NCBI GenBank assembly: GCA_023460955.1 | Contig: JAEWOH010000056.1 | Span: 47,607-111,606 of the forward strand | DNA: 64,000 nt | From: Bacillota bacterium | GTDB lineage: Bacteria > Bacillota > Clostridia > Acetivibrionales > DSM-1351 | Direction of reading: 5' to 3' | Part shown: positions 26,840-34,989 of the stretch, one piece after another | How the letters are laid out: every line of letters starts with the position of its first letter | Position numbering within the stretch: position 1 is the stretch's first letter | Translations under genes and position numbers: made by a program | Notes under the pieces: model-generated | What the model was told of the DNA's origin: nothing | The model's database searches: none | What the model saw: only the letters and a program-made list of their open reading frames with translations

Positions 26840-28633
26840 TTAAACTTTTGCTATGGCCTTGAATGGGCATTTTTCCAAACAAGCACCGCATTTAGCACAT
26901 TTGCTCTGGTCTATGACATATGGAACCTTCTTTTCACCACTGATGCAGTTCATAGGACAAACCTTTGTACACAGTCCGCAGCTCTTACACTTTGCTGCAT
27001 CAATTGTGTACTGGAGCATTGATTTACAAACCCCGGAAGGACATTTTTTATCATAAACATGGGCTTCATATTCATGTCTGAAATATTTAAGAGTACTCAG
27101 TATGGGGTTTGGAGCAGTCTGTCCCAAACCGCACAGAGCAGAGGCCTTAATATTTTTCGCAAGAAGCTCCAGCTTTTCAATATCGCCTTCTTCACCCTTA
27201 CCTTCTGTTATTCTTTCGAGAATTTCAAGCATTCTCTTTGTTCCTATTCTGCAGGGAGGACATTTACCGCAGGATTCATCCACAGTAAATTCGAGGAAGA
27301 ATTTAGCTATATCAACCATACAGTTGTCCTCATCCATTACAATAAGTCCGCCTGAACCCATCATTGAACCGAGAGCTATAAGAGAGTCATAATCAATAGG
27401 AGTATCCAGATGTGAAGCAGGAATACATCCGCCTGAAGGTCCTCCTGTCTGGGCAGCCTTGAATTTCTTACCCTTTGGTATACCTCCTCCTATGTCATAT
27501 ACAACTTCTCTCAGAGTTGTTCCCATAGGTACTTCAACAAGACCGGTATTGTTTATTTTTCCACCCAGAGCAAACACTTTTGTTCCCTTGCTCTTTTCTG
27601 TGCCTATGTTTGAGAACCATTCGGCACCTTCGAGTATAATAACTGGAATATTTGCATAGGTTTCAACATTATTAAGTATAGTTGGTTTCTGCCATAAGCC
27701 CTTTACCGCAGGGAAAGGCGGTCTTGGTCTTGGTTCTCCTCTATGACCTTCAATTGAGGTGATCAAAGCAGTTTCCTCACCGCATACAAAAGCTCCGGCT
27801 CCAAGTCTTACTTCAAGATCAAACTTATGACCCGTTCCGAGAACATTATCTCCCAATATTCCGTATTCCTTTGCCTGATCGATTGCTATCTGAAGTCTCT
27901 TTACTGCTATAGGATATTCCGCTCTTACATATATGTAACCCTGTGTTGCACCGATGGCGAAGCCCGCAATAGACATTGCTTCTATTACTGAATGTGGATC
28001 ACCTTCAAGTACGCTTCTGTCCATGAATGCACCTGGATCACCTTCATCGGCGTTACACAAAACATACTTTTGATCCGCAGTCTGTTTTGCAGCAAAATCC
28101 CATTTTACTCCGGTGGGGAAGCCTCCGCCCCCTCTGCCACGAAGACCCGATTTCTTTATTGTGTCTATAACAGCCTCGGGTGTCATTTCGGTCAGAACCT
28201 TTTCAAGCGCCTTATAACCGTCAAAGGCAATATATTCATCAATGTTCTCAGGATTTATCCTACCGCAGTTTCTCAAGGCAATACGGTGCTGCCTCTTGAA
28301 GAAGTCCACACTTTCGAGAGCCTTTGATATATCCTCTGCTTCCTTCTCTCCGGCGAGAAGTCTCCTAACAATTCTACCCTTAAGCAGATGTTCTTCAACT
28401 ATTTCTTTAACATCTTCCACTCCAACTCTGGTGTACATTGAGCCCTCAGGGTATATAACTACAATAGGACCCTCGGCGCATAAACCGAAGCAACCTGTTT
28501 TAACAATTTTAATCTCATTGTCCAGGTCATTAACCTTCAGCAAGGTCTCCATTTCCTCCATAATCTTTAATGAGTTGGAGGAAGTACAGCCTGTACCCGC
28601 ACAAACCAGCACATGTGCTCTATAAAATTGCAT
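26840..28633 (-). CDS. hydB: NADH-binding hydrogenase subunit HydB (NuoF-like)
   Basis: 597 aa. It has an N-terminal thioredoxin-like 2Fe-2S domain (CAGTGCTSS about 11-19 and CFGLCAEGP about 48), then the NuoF FMN/NADH domain with SGLRGRGGGGFPTG (about 165-178) and CNADEGDPGAFMDR. An SLBB domain, the 4Fe-4S motif CGKCPPCRIGTKRM (about 455) and two C-terminal 4Fe-4S clusters (CKSCGLCTKVCP, CAKCGACLEKCP) complete it. It oxidises NADH and is the flavin site where bifurcation takes place in trimeric HydABC enzymes. AGGAGG precedes the start, and it is 21 nt before hydA. Confidence 0.95.
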   Translation of the reverse strand: MQFYRAHVLVCAGTGCTSSNSLKIMEEMETLLKVNDLDNEIKIVKTGCFGLCAEGPIVVIYPEGSMYTRVGVEDVKEIVEEHLLKGRIVRRLLAGEKEAEDISKALESVDFFKRQHRIALRNCGRINPENIDEYIAFDGYKALEKVLTEMTPEAVIDTIKKSGLRGRGGGGFPTGVKWDFAAKQTADQKYVLCNADEGDPGAFMDRSVLEGDPHSVIEAMSIAGFAIGATQGYIYVRAEYPIAVKRLQIAIDQAKEYGILGDNVLGTGHKFDLEVRLGAGAFVCGEETALITSIEGHRGEPRPRPPFPAVKGLWQKPTILNNVETYANIPVIILEGAEWFSNIGTEKSKGTKVFALGGKINNTGLVEVPMGTTLREVVYDIGGGIPKGKKFKAAQTGGPSGGCIPASHLDTPIDYDSLIALGSMMGSGGLIVMDEDNCMVDIAKFFLEFTVDESCGKCPPCRIGTKRMLEILERITEGKGEEGDIEKLELLAKNIKASALCGLGQTAPNPILSTLKYFRHEYEAHVYDKKCPSGVCKSMLQYTIDAAKCKSCGLCTKVCPMNCISGEKKVPYVIDQSKCAKCGACLEKCPFKAIAKV

Positions 28634-28656
28634 TTTAAAACCCTCCTGTTAATTCA

Positions 28657-29031
28657 TTATTTTTTAGACTCTTCTGCCCCAATAGTCAGATCAGTACACA
28701 CCTTACCATTTACAAGATGCTCTAAAACGACTCTTTCTGCCTTTTCAGGAGTCATTTTCACATAAGTTACCTTATTTCCCTCATTGTCAATAATGTCTAC
28801 AATGGGTTCAAGTCTGCAGGCGCCAATACACCCCGTCATAGATACGGTAATATTTTGAAGCTTTCTTTTGCTTATCTCTTCAACGAATGCCTTCATAACC
28901 GGTCTTGCCCCCGCTGCTATACCGCAGGTTGCCATGCCAACTATTACTCTCAGGCCGTTTCCATTTGATCTGAGTGAGACCTGTTCAAGTGTTTTTTTTC
29001 TGATCTCATCCAATTCAGCAATTGACTTCAT
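28657..29031 (-). CDS. Thioredoxin-like (2Fe-2S) ferredoxin of the hydrogenase operon
   Basis: 124 aa from the ATG at 29031 (GGAGGTG upstream); the open frame reaches 29073 but inside the previous gene. The 2Fe-2S Cys pattern is VGMATCGIAAGARPV (about 42) and MTGCIGACRLEPIVDI (about 80-95), the thioredoxin-like ferredoxin fold. Such proteins sit in clostridial hydrogenase operons between the NuoE-like and NuoF-like genes and may be an extra electron carrier or subunit. Its start overlaps the end of the HATPase gene by 17 nt, so translation is coupled. Confidence 0.85.
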   Translation of the reverse strand: MKSIAELDEIRKKTLEQVSLRSNGNGLRVIVGMATCGIAAGARPVMKAFVEEISKRKLQNITVSMTGCIGACRLEPIVDIIDNEGNKVTYVKMTPEKAERVVLEHLVNGKVCTDLTIGAEESKK

Positions 29032-29593
29032 TAAGTACACCTCCGAAAATTTTTTTGATGCCCTCATCAACAAACTCTTTTAACCAATTTATAATTTCAA
29101 CTTCCGTAATAATCGCACCCTTAAGTGTATTAGCAATTTCTGTCGTATCCAGCCTGAACTCACCCTTATCACCCGAAAGAATCAGTATGAATTGTATTTC
29201 AGGGTTAGCTATAAGCAAAGTAAGCATGGTATCGCCCACATCTCCTATAGGAAGCCGGTCAACATGTTCTATAAAAAAAGCTGCTAATACATCTGTCCCT
29301 TTGTTCTTTTGAGATATGAGTTTAAACTCACCGTCACATTTTAATGCTGACTCCTTTAAAAGCGAAATACCCAAACCTACTTTTCTTGAGGTTCTTGTTG
29401 TTACAAACGGGTCTTCAGCCTTATTAAGCAGCTCCGTATCCATCCCAATACCATTGTCTGATACTCTGAGCTCCAACATATTCTTTTGGAGTCTTTGATT
29501 ATATTTTTGCGTTAGATCAATAGTGATAATATTTGCATTAGCTTTTATTGAATTTTGAACTATATCTAATATGTGAAGTGATAAATCTCTCAT
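29015..29593 (-). CDS. HATPase-domain (GHKL) protein in hydrogenase operon
   Basis: 192 aa. It opens MRDLSLHILDIVQNSIKANA, an N-box-like helix, then ELRVSDNGIGMD (G1 box, about 42-53) and RTSRKVGLGISLLKE (G2 box, about 67-80). These are ATP-binding motifs of the GHKL/histidine kinase family. There is no HisKA or phosphoacceptor His domain and no membrane segment. The same gene occurs in clostridial bifurcating hydrogenase operons; it may be an anti-sigma-type or sensor kinase component, but its partner is unknown. It is 16 nt after the NuoE-like gene and overlaps the 2Fe-2S gene. Confidence 0.82.
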   Translation of the reverse strand: MRDLSLHILDIVQNSIKANANIITIDLTQKYNQRLQKNMLELRVSDNGIGMDTELLNKAEDPFVTTRTSRKVGLGISLLKESALKCDGEFKLISQKNKGTDVLAAFFIEHVDRLPIGDVGDTMLTLLIANPEIQFILILSGDKGEFRLDTTEIANTLKGAIITEVEIINWLKEFVDEGIKKIFGGVLNEVNC

Positions 29594-29608
29594 ATGTACT
29601 CCAGGGAT

Positions 29609-30103
29609 TTATAATTCTTTATACTGCTCCAGGATTCCATCAACATCGTCAGGAACCAGTCTTCCGTGGACATCTTCGTTTATCATGATAACCGGTGCCA
29701 GACCACATGCACCAATACATCTGCAGGCATCCAATGAGAACTTTCCATCTTCTGTACATTGACCAACATCAATACCAAGCTTCTCCTTGAACTTGTCAAG
29801 AATATCTCCTGAACCCTTAACGTAGCAAGCTGTACCCATGCAAATGTTAATTTTAAAGCGTCCTTTAGGATTTAATGAGAATTGAGTATAGAAAGTTACT
29901 ACACCGTAAATTTCGGCAAGCGGTACATTCAGTCCAGCCGAGATTTTTTTCAGAACTGTCTCAGGCAGATAACCGTATACCTCCTGAGCCTCATGCAAAA
30001 CAGGTATTAGAGCACCTCTGGTCTCTTTATACTTTGCAATGATCTCACTGAGTTTCAGGCTGTTTTCGTCTATGCAACCGCAGCAGCACTCATTTTCACT
30101 CAT
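29609..30103 (-). CDS. hydC: NADH-dependent hydrogenase subunit HydC (NuoE-like 2Fe-2S)
   Basis: 164 aa. The NuoE fold is shown by GALIPVLHEAQEVYGYLP (about 31-48), and the 2Fe-2S ligands by CMGTACYVKG (about 88-97) and DACRCIGACGLAPV (about 124-138). It carries electrons between HydB and HydA in the trimeric bifurcating enzyme. It is the first gene of the operon, with AAGGGGGG before the ATG. The promoter overlaps a Rex-like operator. Confidence 0.93.
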   Translation of the reverse strand: MSENECCCGCIDENSLKLSEIIAKYKETRGALIPVLHEAQEVYGYLPETVLKKISAGLNVPLAEIYGVVTFYTQFSLNPKGRFKINICMGTACYVKGSGDILDKFKEKLGIDVGQCTEDGKFSLDACRCIGACGLAPVIMINEDVHGRLVPDDVDGILEQYKEL

Positions 30104-30128
30104 TAATTTTGACCCCCCTTAAATAAAG

Positions 30129-30180
30129 TGTATAATTTACATTGTTATAATATTAACAATATTAGTTAATATTATAACAA
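30129..30180 (-). promoter_or_regulatory. Rex-type operator overlapping the hydrogenase promoter
   Basis: TTGTTATAATATTAACAA (30142-30159) matches the Rex consensus TTGTTAANNNNTTAACAA at all but one defined position. It belongs to a larger perfect 15-bp dyad (30142-30156 and 30166-30180). On the minus strand, TTGTTA at 30154-30159 can act as -35 with TATACA at 30129-30134 as -10 (19-nt spacing). Rex bound here would block transcription when NADH is low relative to NAD+ and release it when NADH rises. Confidence 0.75.
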
Positions 30181-30251
30181 ATTTTATTCAAACATTCAAT
30201 AAATCCGGTAAAAATATACATAATTATAGATAAGGGAAAGGAGCAGTTTTT

Positions 30252-30296
30252 ATGTTATTAAGTTTTACATTTTTTACAAGTCATGCAAAACATTGA
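30252..30296 (+). CDS. Possible 14-residue leader ORF before the structured RNA
   Basis: AAAGGAG (30237-30243) is 8 nt before an ATG that opens a 14-codon ORF ending TGA at 30296. It lies just before the structured RNA, in the same direction. The spacing and ribosome-binding site are good, but the ORF is too short to judge by content. It could be a real leader peptide or chance. Confidence 0.25.
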   Translation: MLLSFTFFTSHAKH

Positions 30297-30300
30297 TTTA

Positions 30301-30530
30301 GTACACAAGTACAAACTTTAATTAATGGGAAGCACAGTTAAAAGCAGGTGCTGAATCTCAAGGCGAGAATCAGGCAGTTCAGCCGGCAAAGCGGCAGGAC
30401 GCCGCTTTGAGTATAAGAGACACAGGAGGTGGCTTGTTTTACGACGGCTCAACGCCTGATATGAGCCGTCTGAGATTCAGCATCTGCTTTGGGTGCAAGC
30501 CATTAATTAAGTTTGTATGGGATGTACCGC
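30301..30530 (+). ncRNA. Candidate structured noncoding RNA, about 215-230 nt
   Basis: Nested helices, read directly: an outer helix 30311-30328 with 30500-30516 (17 bp, one bulge); 30332-30335 with 30493-30496; an 18-bp helix 30343-30360 with 30471-30488; hairpin 30387-30395/30401-30409 (9 bp); hairpin 30443-30451/30462-30470 (9 bp). The loop of the last hairpin (GCCTGA, 30454-30459) complements TCAGGC (30370-30375), a likely 6-bp pseudoknot. The one wobble in the 18-bp helix is G-U only on the plus strand, which favours that strand. GC content is above the surroundings. Size and pseudoknot recall the raiA-motif RNAs of Firmicutes, but I cannot confirm that class. It lies between the hydrogenase operon and a DUF1292 terminator. 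A mobile miniature element is the main alternative. Confidence 0.65.
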
Positions 30531-30575
30531 ACTCTCCATTAGTTTCAATTTGCATGTATAAAGAATTCACCCATA

Positions 30576-30612
30576 AAAAAATGCCTTCAGACAATTACTT
30601 ATCCAAAGGCAT
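30576..30612 (-). terminator. Terminator of the DUF1292 gene
   Basis: Arms 30581-30587 and 30606-30612 (ATGCCTT/AAGGCAT) are followed on the minus strand by a run of T at 30576-30580 and beyond. It may also weakly stop the plus-strand RNA. Confidence 0.7.
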
Positions 30613-30637
30613 CTTGTATAATTCTTATTTTTATTAA

Positions 30638-30931
30638 TTATTCTTCGAAATCGTATTCTTCTTCCATTCTTGTTTTGAACTCTTCAAACACATTGTTAAG
30701 TTCTTCTTCATCATCAACTGTCACAAAGGAATCTTCTCCATCTTCGTTATGATCCACTTTGAGAATAACTACTTCGTCTACTTCCTCGTCTTCCTGTTCT
30801 TCAACCGGCAACAATACTACGTACTCATTACCGTTCATTTCAATGGTGTCAATATGTTCAAATTCTACTTCTTCTCCATCTTCTCCAACCAATATTACAA
30901 TGTCATCTCTTTCTTCATCCATATTACTCAT
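30638..30931 (-). CDS. DUF1292 family protein (YrzB-like)
   Basis: 97 aa, very acidic. It opens MSNMDEERDDIVILVGEDGE and has EFEHIDTIEMNGNEYVVLLP (about 23-42) and EVVILKVDHNEDGE, the DUF1292 core. The function is unknown. It is regularly encoded after ireB and yqgF in Firmicutes, as here. AGGAGGG lies upstream of the ATG, and a terminator follows the stop. Confidence 0.88.
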   Translation of the reverse strand: MSNMDEERDDIVILVGEDGEEVEFEHIDTIEMNGNEYVVLLPVEEQEDEEVDEVVILKVDHNEDGEDSFVTVDDEEELNNVFEEFKTRMEEEYDFEE

Positions 30932-31095
30932 TTATATGCCCTCCTGAAATTTCCGGATAAAAAACATCCGATTTGATAAGTTATATTAATTTCCAATCAA
31001 TAATTTCAATTATTTTTTACAAATAAAGATTATTGATTTAATAATATCATACTTGTTTAGTATTTCCAATAATAAGTTTTACCGAAGCATGCACT

Positions 31096-31515
31096 TTAAA
31101 GTCTGCTTTTTCTGTCAAGGTAACCCTGAAGAATAAATACTGCCGACATGGTATCTACAATATTCTTTTTATTAGACGCCTTAATACCAAGTTCGTTCAT
31201 TGCCCTATGAGCCGAGACTGTTGTCAGTCGTTCATCCCATTTTACTATATTAAAATCCCCCAAATCCTGAAGTTTTTTAATAAAAGCTTCTGTTCGTTCG
31301 GTACGTGGACCTGCCGTTCCATTCATATTAAGCGGATAACCTATTACAATGTCCTTTATTTCATACTGCTTTATTATTTCAAGAATTCTTTCAATGGCCT
31401 TTTTCATGCTCTCCTTGCTCTTTATGGTTTCAAGGCCTTGCGCTGTCCACCCCATCGGATCACTGACAGCAACACCAATCCTAGCATCCCCGTAATCAAT
31501 CCCCAATATTCTCAT
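31096..31515 (-). CDS. yqgF: Putative Holliday junction resolvase YqgF/RuvX
   Basis: 139 aa from the ATG at 31515 (GGAGG upstream); the frame is open further to 31593 but without family similarity. RNase H-like fold: MRILGIDYGDARIGVAVSDP with the first catalytic Asp, DIVIGYPLNMNGTAGPRTE and VKWDERLTTVSAHRAM with later acidic residues. In bacteria YqgF works in 16S/23S pre-rRNA maturation and perhaps DNA repair. It lies between ireB and the DUF1292 gene, a conserved trio. Confidence 0.92.
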   Translation of the reverse strand: MRILGIDYGDARIGVAVSDPMGWTAQGLETIKSKESMKKAIERILEIIKQYEIKDIVIGYPLNMNGTAGPRTERTEAFIKKLQDLGDFNIVKWDERLTTVSAHRAMNELGIKASNKKNIVDTMSAVFILQGYLDRKSRL

Positions 31516-31587
31516 TATGCCTCCAAATAACAAATACCGGCATTCGGTAGATATTATTGAATTAATTTTTACTACTTGAAAATTAAT

Positions 31588-31611
31588 AGGCACTCTTTAA
31601 TTAGAGTGCCT
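31588..31611 (-). terminator. Hairpin between ireB and yqgF
   Basis: AGGCACTC (31588-31595) pairs with GAGTGCCT (31604-31611), 8-bp stem, 8-nt loop, then an AT-rich stretch on the minus strand. It may be a partial terminator or processing site inside the conserved trio. Confidence 0.55.
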
Positions 31612-31629
31612 TAAAATCCTTAATAATAT

Positions 31630-31896
31630 TTATTCCACAGCATTATTATTGCTTTCAAGGTAAAATTTTAATACTTCCTCAAGCAGCTCATCTCTTTCCA
31701 GCCTTCGAATAATGCTTCTTGCATTCTTATAATTTGTGATGTAAGTAGGATCTCCGGATAAAATATAACCTACCATCTGGTTTATAGGATTATATCCTTT
31801 CTCTTTGAGAGCCTGGTAAACAGATATCAGAATCTCTTTGGCTTCGTTATCCTTTTCCTTATCCACTTTAAACATCATAGTTTCATTAATACCCAT
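31630..31896 (-). CDS. ireB: IreB family regulatory phosphoprotein (UPF0297)
   Basis: 88 aa. It opens MGINETMMFKVDKEKDNEAK, with NPINQMVGYILSGDPTYITN (about 42-61) and NARSIIRRLERDELLEEVLK, the highly conserved UPF0297 sequence. IreB is a small phosphoprotein linked to the Ser/Thr kinase IreK in enterococci, where it affects cephalosporin resistance. It heads the ireB-yqgF-DUF1292 trio. AAGGTGA precedes the start. Confidence 0.95.
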   Translation of the reverse strand: MGINETMMFKVDKEKDNEAKEILISVYQALKEKGYNPINQMVGYILSGDPTYITNYKNARSIIRRLERDELLEEVLKFYLESNNNAVE

Positions 31897-32108
31897 TTAA
31901 TCACCTTCCCAGCACAGCTGTAGTCTCTCTTTTTATGTTCTTAACTGCAGAACAAGCTTATTGTGTTCGTTAACACTCTATAATAATACTAATATATCCT
32001 TAAAGCTTTTGCAACAATTTTACTGCACCAGCGACAAAATTGTTATTTATTTCCAGACTTTCTTATTCCATAGGCTTATAAACCAAAGGTTCGACTTTTA
32101 TAGTTTAT

Positions 32109-33473
32109 TTACCATAAAATATTTCCTTCAAACAGGTTTCCATTAATTTTTACTAATTTTGTTCTGAATATTTTACCTGTAAGTTCTTTTTCACCCTGAG
32201 CTCCAACCCTGATGTAGTTAGATGTCAGTCCTTCAATGTAACCCTTTTGCTCCTGAAGTTCCTGCTCAAAGAGCACATCCATTTCCCTTTCAATAAACCT
32301 GTTCAAATAGGCTTCCTCAAGCCTGTCCGATAACGCCAGCATTTTTTCGCTTCTGCTCTCTTTAACTTCAGGACCTATCTGATTCGGTGCTTCTGCAGCA
32401 GGTGTGCCTTTCCTTGGAGAGTACTTGAATACATGTATTTTTGAGAATCCAATTTTTTCTGCAAAGGTCAGGGAAGCTTCAAAATCCTCATCAGTCTCTC
32501 CGGGGAAGCCCACCATAAGGTCAGTCGTTATTGCCACATCCGGAATGTACTTTCTTAGAAGCTCTACACTTTCGAGGTATTCTCCAGAAGTATATTTTCT
32601 GTTCATGGCTTTTAATGTGTTATCACAGCCGCTTTGTAAAGACAAATGATAATGGGGGCAAAGCTTGGGCATTTCAGCAGCTGCTTTCACAAATTCTTCG
32701 GTAATTGTGGTAGGCTCTATTGAACCAAGCCTTATCCTTTGTATTCCTTCAACCTCATTTATTTTTTTTATTATGTCAAGCAGGCTTGTAGTTTTCAGGT
32801 CTTTACCGTAAGATGCCAGATGTATACCTGTCAGTACTATTTCTGTATAGCCATTGGTTGCAAGTTCTTTTACTTCCGCCATTACGGCTTCAGGATCTCT
32901 GCTTCTGATAGGGCCTCTTGCATAAGGAATTATGCAGTAAGAACAGAATTGGCTGCAGCCCTCCTGGATTTTCAGGTATGCTCTCGTTCTTTCCTTAAAT
33001 GTAGCTACACTTAATTCCTCAAAGCTTCTGGACGACATTATGTTGTCAACTGCATTTATTCTGCACTCCCCTGCTTCTAGTCTTTCCAGATATTCCATTA
33101 TCCTGTTTCTGTCTTTTGTTCCGATAACAAGGTTCACACCGGGTATTTTCAAAACTTCTTCCGAAGCGGTCTGGGCATAACAGCCCATAACTGCAACAAT
33201 GGAATCAGGGTTGGTCTTTTTTGCTTTTCTTATTGCCTGCCTGGATTTTCTGTCACTAAGGTTTGTTACAGTACATGTGTTTATTATATAGACGTCGGAG
33301 TGGTCGTCAAAAGCTACAACCTTATAGCCGTTCTTTTCAAATATAGACGACACTGCCTCAGATTCATATTGGTTTACCTTACAGCCAAGCGTGTAGAAGC
33401 TCACTGTCTTTTTTCTCCTGTAGAGCTCACTACCATTGGAGCTTTGATTTTTCTCATTATAATTTTTTTCCAT
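32109..33473 (-). CDS. mtaB: tRNA (t6A37) methylthiotransferase MtaB
   Basis: 454 aa. N-terminal UPF0004 domain VSFYTLGCKVNQYESEAV (about 24-41) with the first Cys, INTCTVTNLSDRKSRQ and MGCYAQTASEEV hold the auxiliary cluster. The radical SAM motif is GCSQFCSYCIIPYARGPIRS (about 173-192). A C-terminal TRAM-like domain ends the protein. It converts t6A to ms2t6A at position 37 of tRNA. The gene has GAGGGG upstream of the ATG and is monocistronic or loosely linked to tag. Confidence 0.94.
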   Translation of the reverse strand: MEKNYNEKNQSSNGSELYRRKKTVSFYTLGCKVNQYESEAVSSIFEKNGYKVVAFDDHSDVYIINTCTVTNLSDRKSRQAIRKAKKTNPDSIVAVMGCYAQTASEEVLKIPGVNLVIGTKDRNRIMEYLERLEAGECRINAVDNIMSSRSFEELSVATFKERTRAYLKIQEGCSQFCSYCIIPYARGPIRSRDPEAVMAEVKELATNGYTEIVLTGIHLASYGKDLKTTSLLDIIKKINEVEGIQRIRLGSIEPTTITEEFVKAAAEMPKLCPHYHLSLQSGCDNTLKAMNRKYTSGEYLESVELLRKYIPDVAITTDLMVGFPGETDEDFEASLTFAEKIGFSKIHVFKYSPRKGTPAAEAPNQIGPEVKESRSEKMLALSDRLEEAYLNRFIEREMDVLFEQELQEQKGYIEGLTSNYIRVGAQGEKELTGKIFRTKLVKINGNLFEGNILW

Positions 33474-33618
33474 TCAGGTATAATTCCCCTCATTGCCAAA
33501 TAAAAGTGTACCGTTATTTTACCACAAGTTAATGAGTTTTAATAGCGAGAAGAGTACTTTTGCCAAGACGGGCAGCCTGACAAAAATCGCCAGAACACCA
33601 TCGTTTTCTTTTTATGCT

Positions 33619-34194
33619 CTACCCCTTCAATATTTCCTCATAAGCAAAGCACTTCGTTATATGATCATTGACCATACCTATAGCCTGCATAAAAGAATAA
33701 ATAATGGTGGAGCCAACAAACTTAAAGCCCATTTTCTTCATATCTTTGCTTATGGTATCCGAGAGATGGGTGCTTGCAGGTAAATCCTCGTGTTTCTCCC
33801 AATGCCCTGTAATAGGGGTATAATTTACATATCCCCAAATGAACTTGTCAAAGCTCCCGTATTCTTCTATAAGCTTCAGATATGCCTTTGCATTGCTGAC
33901 TGCAGCATTTACTTTCAGACGGTTTCTTATTATTTTTTCGTTTGCCATAAGCTGTTGTATTTTATCTTCTCCATATCTGGCTACCACATAAGGGTCAAAT
34001 CCATCAAAGGCTTCTTTAAATGCTTCTCTCTTTTTAAGCACGGTTATCCACGAAAGCCCTGCCTGCATACCTTCTAGAATAAGCATCTCAAACAGCTTTA
34101 CATCATCATGTACAGGGCGCCCCCATCCGTTGTCATGATACTCTATGTATATAGGTATATTTCCTGCCCAAGAGCATCTAACTTTTTCATTCAT
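33619..34194 (-). CDS. tag: DNA-3-methyladenine glycosylase I
   Basis: 191 aa. The N-terminus RCSWAGNIPIYIEYHDNGWG and PVHDDVKLFEMLILEGMQAG are diagnostic of Tag, including the zinc-binding Cys and His and the Glu in the base pocket. GFKFVGSTIIYSFMQAIGMV near the C-terminus is also conserved. Tag removes 3-methyladenine from alkylated DNA to start base excision repair. GGAGG precedes the ATG. Confidence 0.94.
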   Translation of the reverse strand: MNEKVRCSWAGNIPIYIEYHDNGWGRPVHDDVKLFEMLILEGMQAGLSWITVLKKREAFKEAFDGFDPYVVARYGEDKIQQLMANEKIIRNRLKVNAAVSNAKAYLKLIEEYGSFDKFIWGYVNYTPITGHWEKHEDLPASTHLSDTISKDMKKMGFKFVGSTIIYSFMQAIGMVNDHITKCFAYEEILKG

Positions 34195-34237
34195 AAAACC
34201 TGTCCTCCGAAACCAGATAACATCTCATAATAAATAC

Positions 34238-34582
34238 TTAATCTAAAGTACTGTCATAAATGACATGGCAGTGTATATGTTTAACCCATTGTAAAGCTCC
34301 TAAATACATCTCTGTTCTACATGATCCATTAAGTCGGATAACCTCCTGTGCTGCAATATTAACAGCTTTAAGCATCTCTAATTTCAGTTCGTTATCATCC
34401 TCGGTTAAATCAAATATTGTTGGGATGTGTCGCTTGGAAATAACAATAATATGAGTCTCCGCAAAGGGCTTTGTTGCATGGAAGGCTAAAGCATTATCAG
34501 ACTCATAAACAATTTTAAGCTTATCTCTTTCAATAGGAAGATTGTCCAGCATCTCACAAAAAACGCAATCCTGTTCAGACAT
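34238..34582 (-). CDS. HIT family protein (histidine triad hydrolase)
   Basis: 114 aa. CVFCEML (about 6-12) begins the HIT fold, ALAFHATKPFAETHIIVISK (about 31-50) is the core strand, and VKHIHCHVI (about 99-107) carries the HxHxH triad with the nucleophilic middle His. HIT proteins hydrolyse nucleotide conjugates such as AMP-lysine or dinucleoside polyphosphates. The C-terminus is short, ending just after the triad. It lies upstream of tag, with 43 nt between. Confidence 0.9.
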   Translation of the reverse strand: MSEQDCVFCEMLDNLPIERDKLKIVYESDNALAFHATKPFAETHIIVISKRHIPTIFDLTEDDNELKLEMLKAVNIAAQEVIRLNGSCRTEMYLGALQWVKHIHCHVIYDSTLD

Positions 34583-34905
34583 AATTATACCCCCAATACT
34601 AGTTTAAAATTACTAAAAATCATACCACAAAAGTACATATTCAACAATGATTTCAAACTGAATCCAGAATTGAAGCTTTCGGGCTTATCATAATTACCTG
34701 CTTGAGAATAATTTTCTCCTATTTGATTAATATATAAGCGTAAACCTGATGTTGTAAGGGCTTAAACCATAAAACAAGTGATATTATTGAATGAAAACAG
34801 CAATGAAAGTTTGTAGAATATGCACAACAGTCCTTCAAACCCTAGAAACAGGCAGTATTCAAGGCTTTGCTGTCCCACTCTCGTTTATGTATACAAACAT
34901 CTCGA
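34583..34905. other. Intergenic stretch with nothing recognised
   Basis: About 320 nt between the HIT gene and the promoter of the HPr-like gene. The sequence is A/T-rich, with a few short inverted repeats and no convincing ORF with a ribosome-binding site, tRNA or known riboswitch core on either strand. Confidence 0.4.
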
Positions 34906-34934
34906 TTGACTAAAATAAAAAAAGACGATAATAT
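34906..34934 (+). promoter_or_regulatory. Promoter of the HPr-like gene
   Basis: -35 TTGACT (34906-34911) and -10 TAATAT (34929-34934) with an A-rich 17-nt spacer give a near-consensus sigma-A promoter. Transcription would begin about 48 nt before the gene's ATG. Confidence 0.75.
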
Positions 34935-34989
34935 AAAAGTATAAAATTAGCAAATTTGATTTTTTACCTTTTTAAGGAGGATGGATAAT

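Noticed and set aside
30311..30516. Transposon terminal inverted repeats
   Set aside because: The outer repeat could be read as such, but the nested helices and pseudoknot inside fit an RNA better; not fully excluded.
30407..30637. 76-codon ORF on the plus strand
   Set aside because: It lies across the structured RNA and the terminator, has no family pattern, and codon use does not fit.
31516..31593. N-terminal extension of YqgF
   Set aside because: YqgF proteins start MRILGIDYG; the ATG at 31515 has a GGAGG site.
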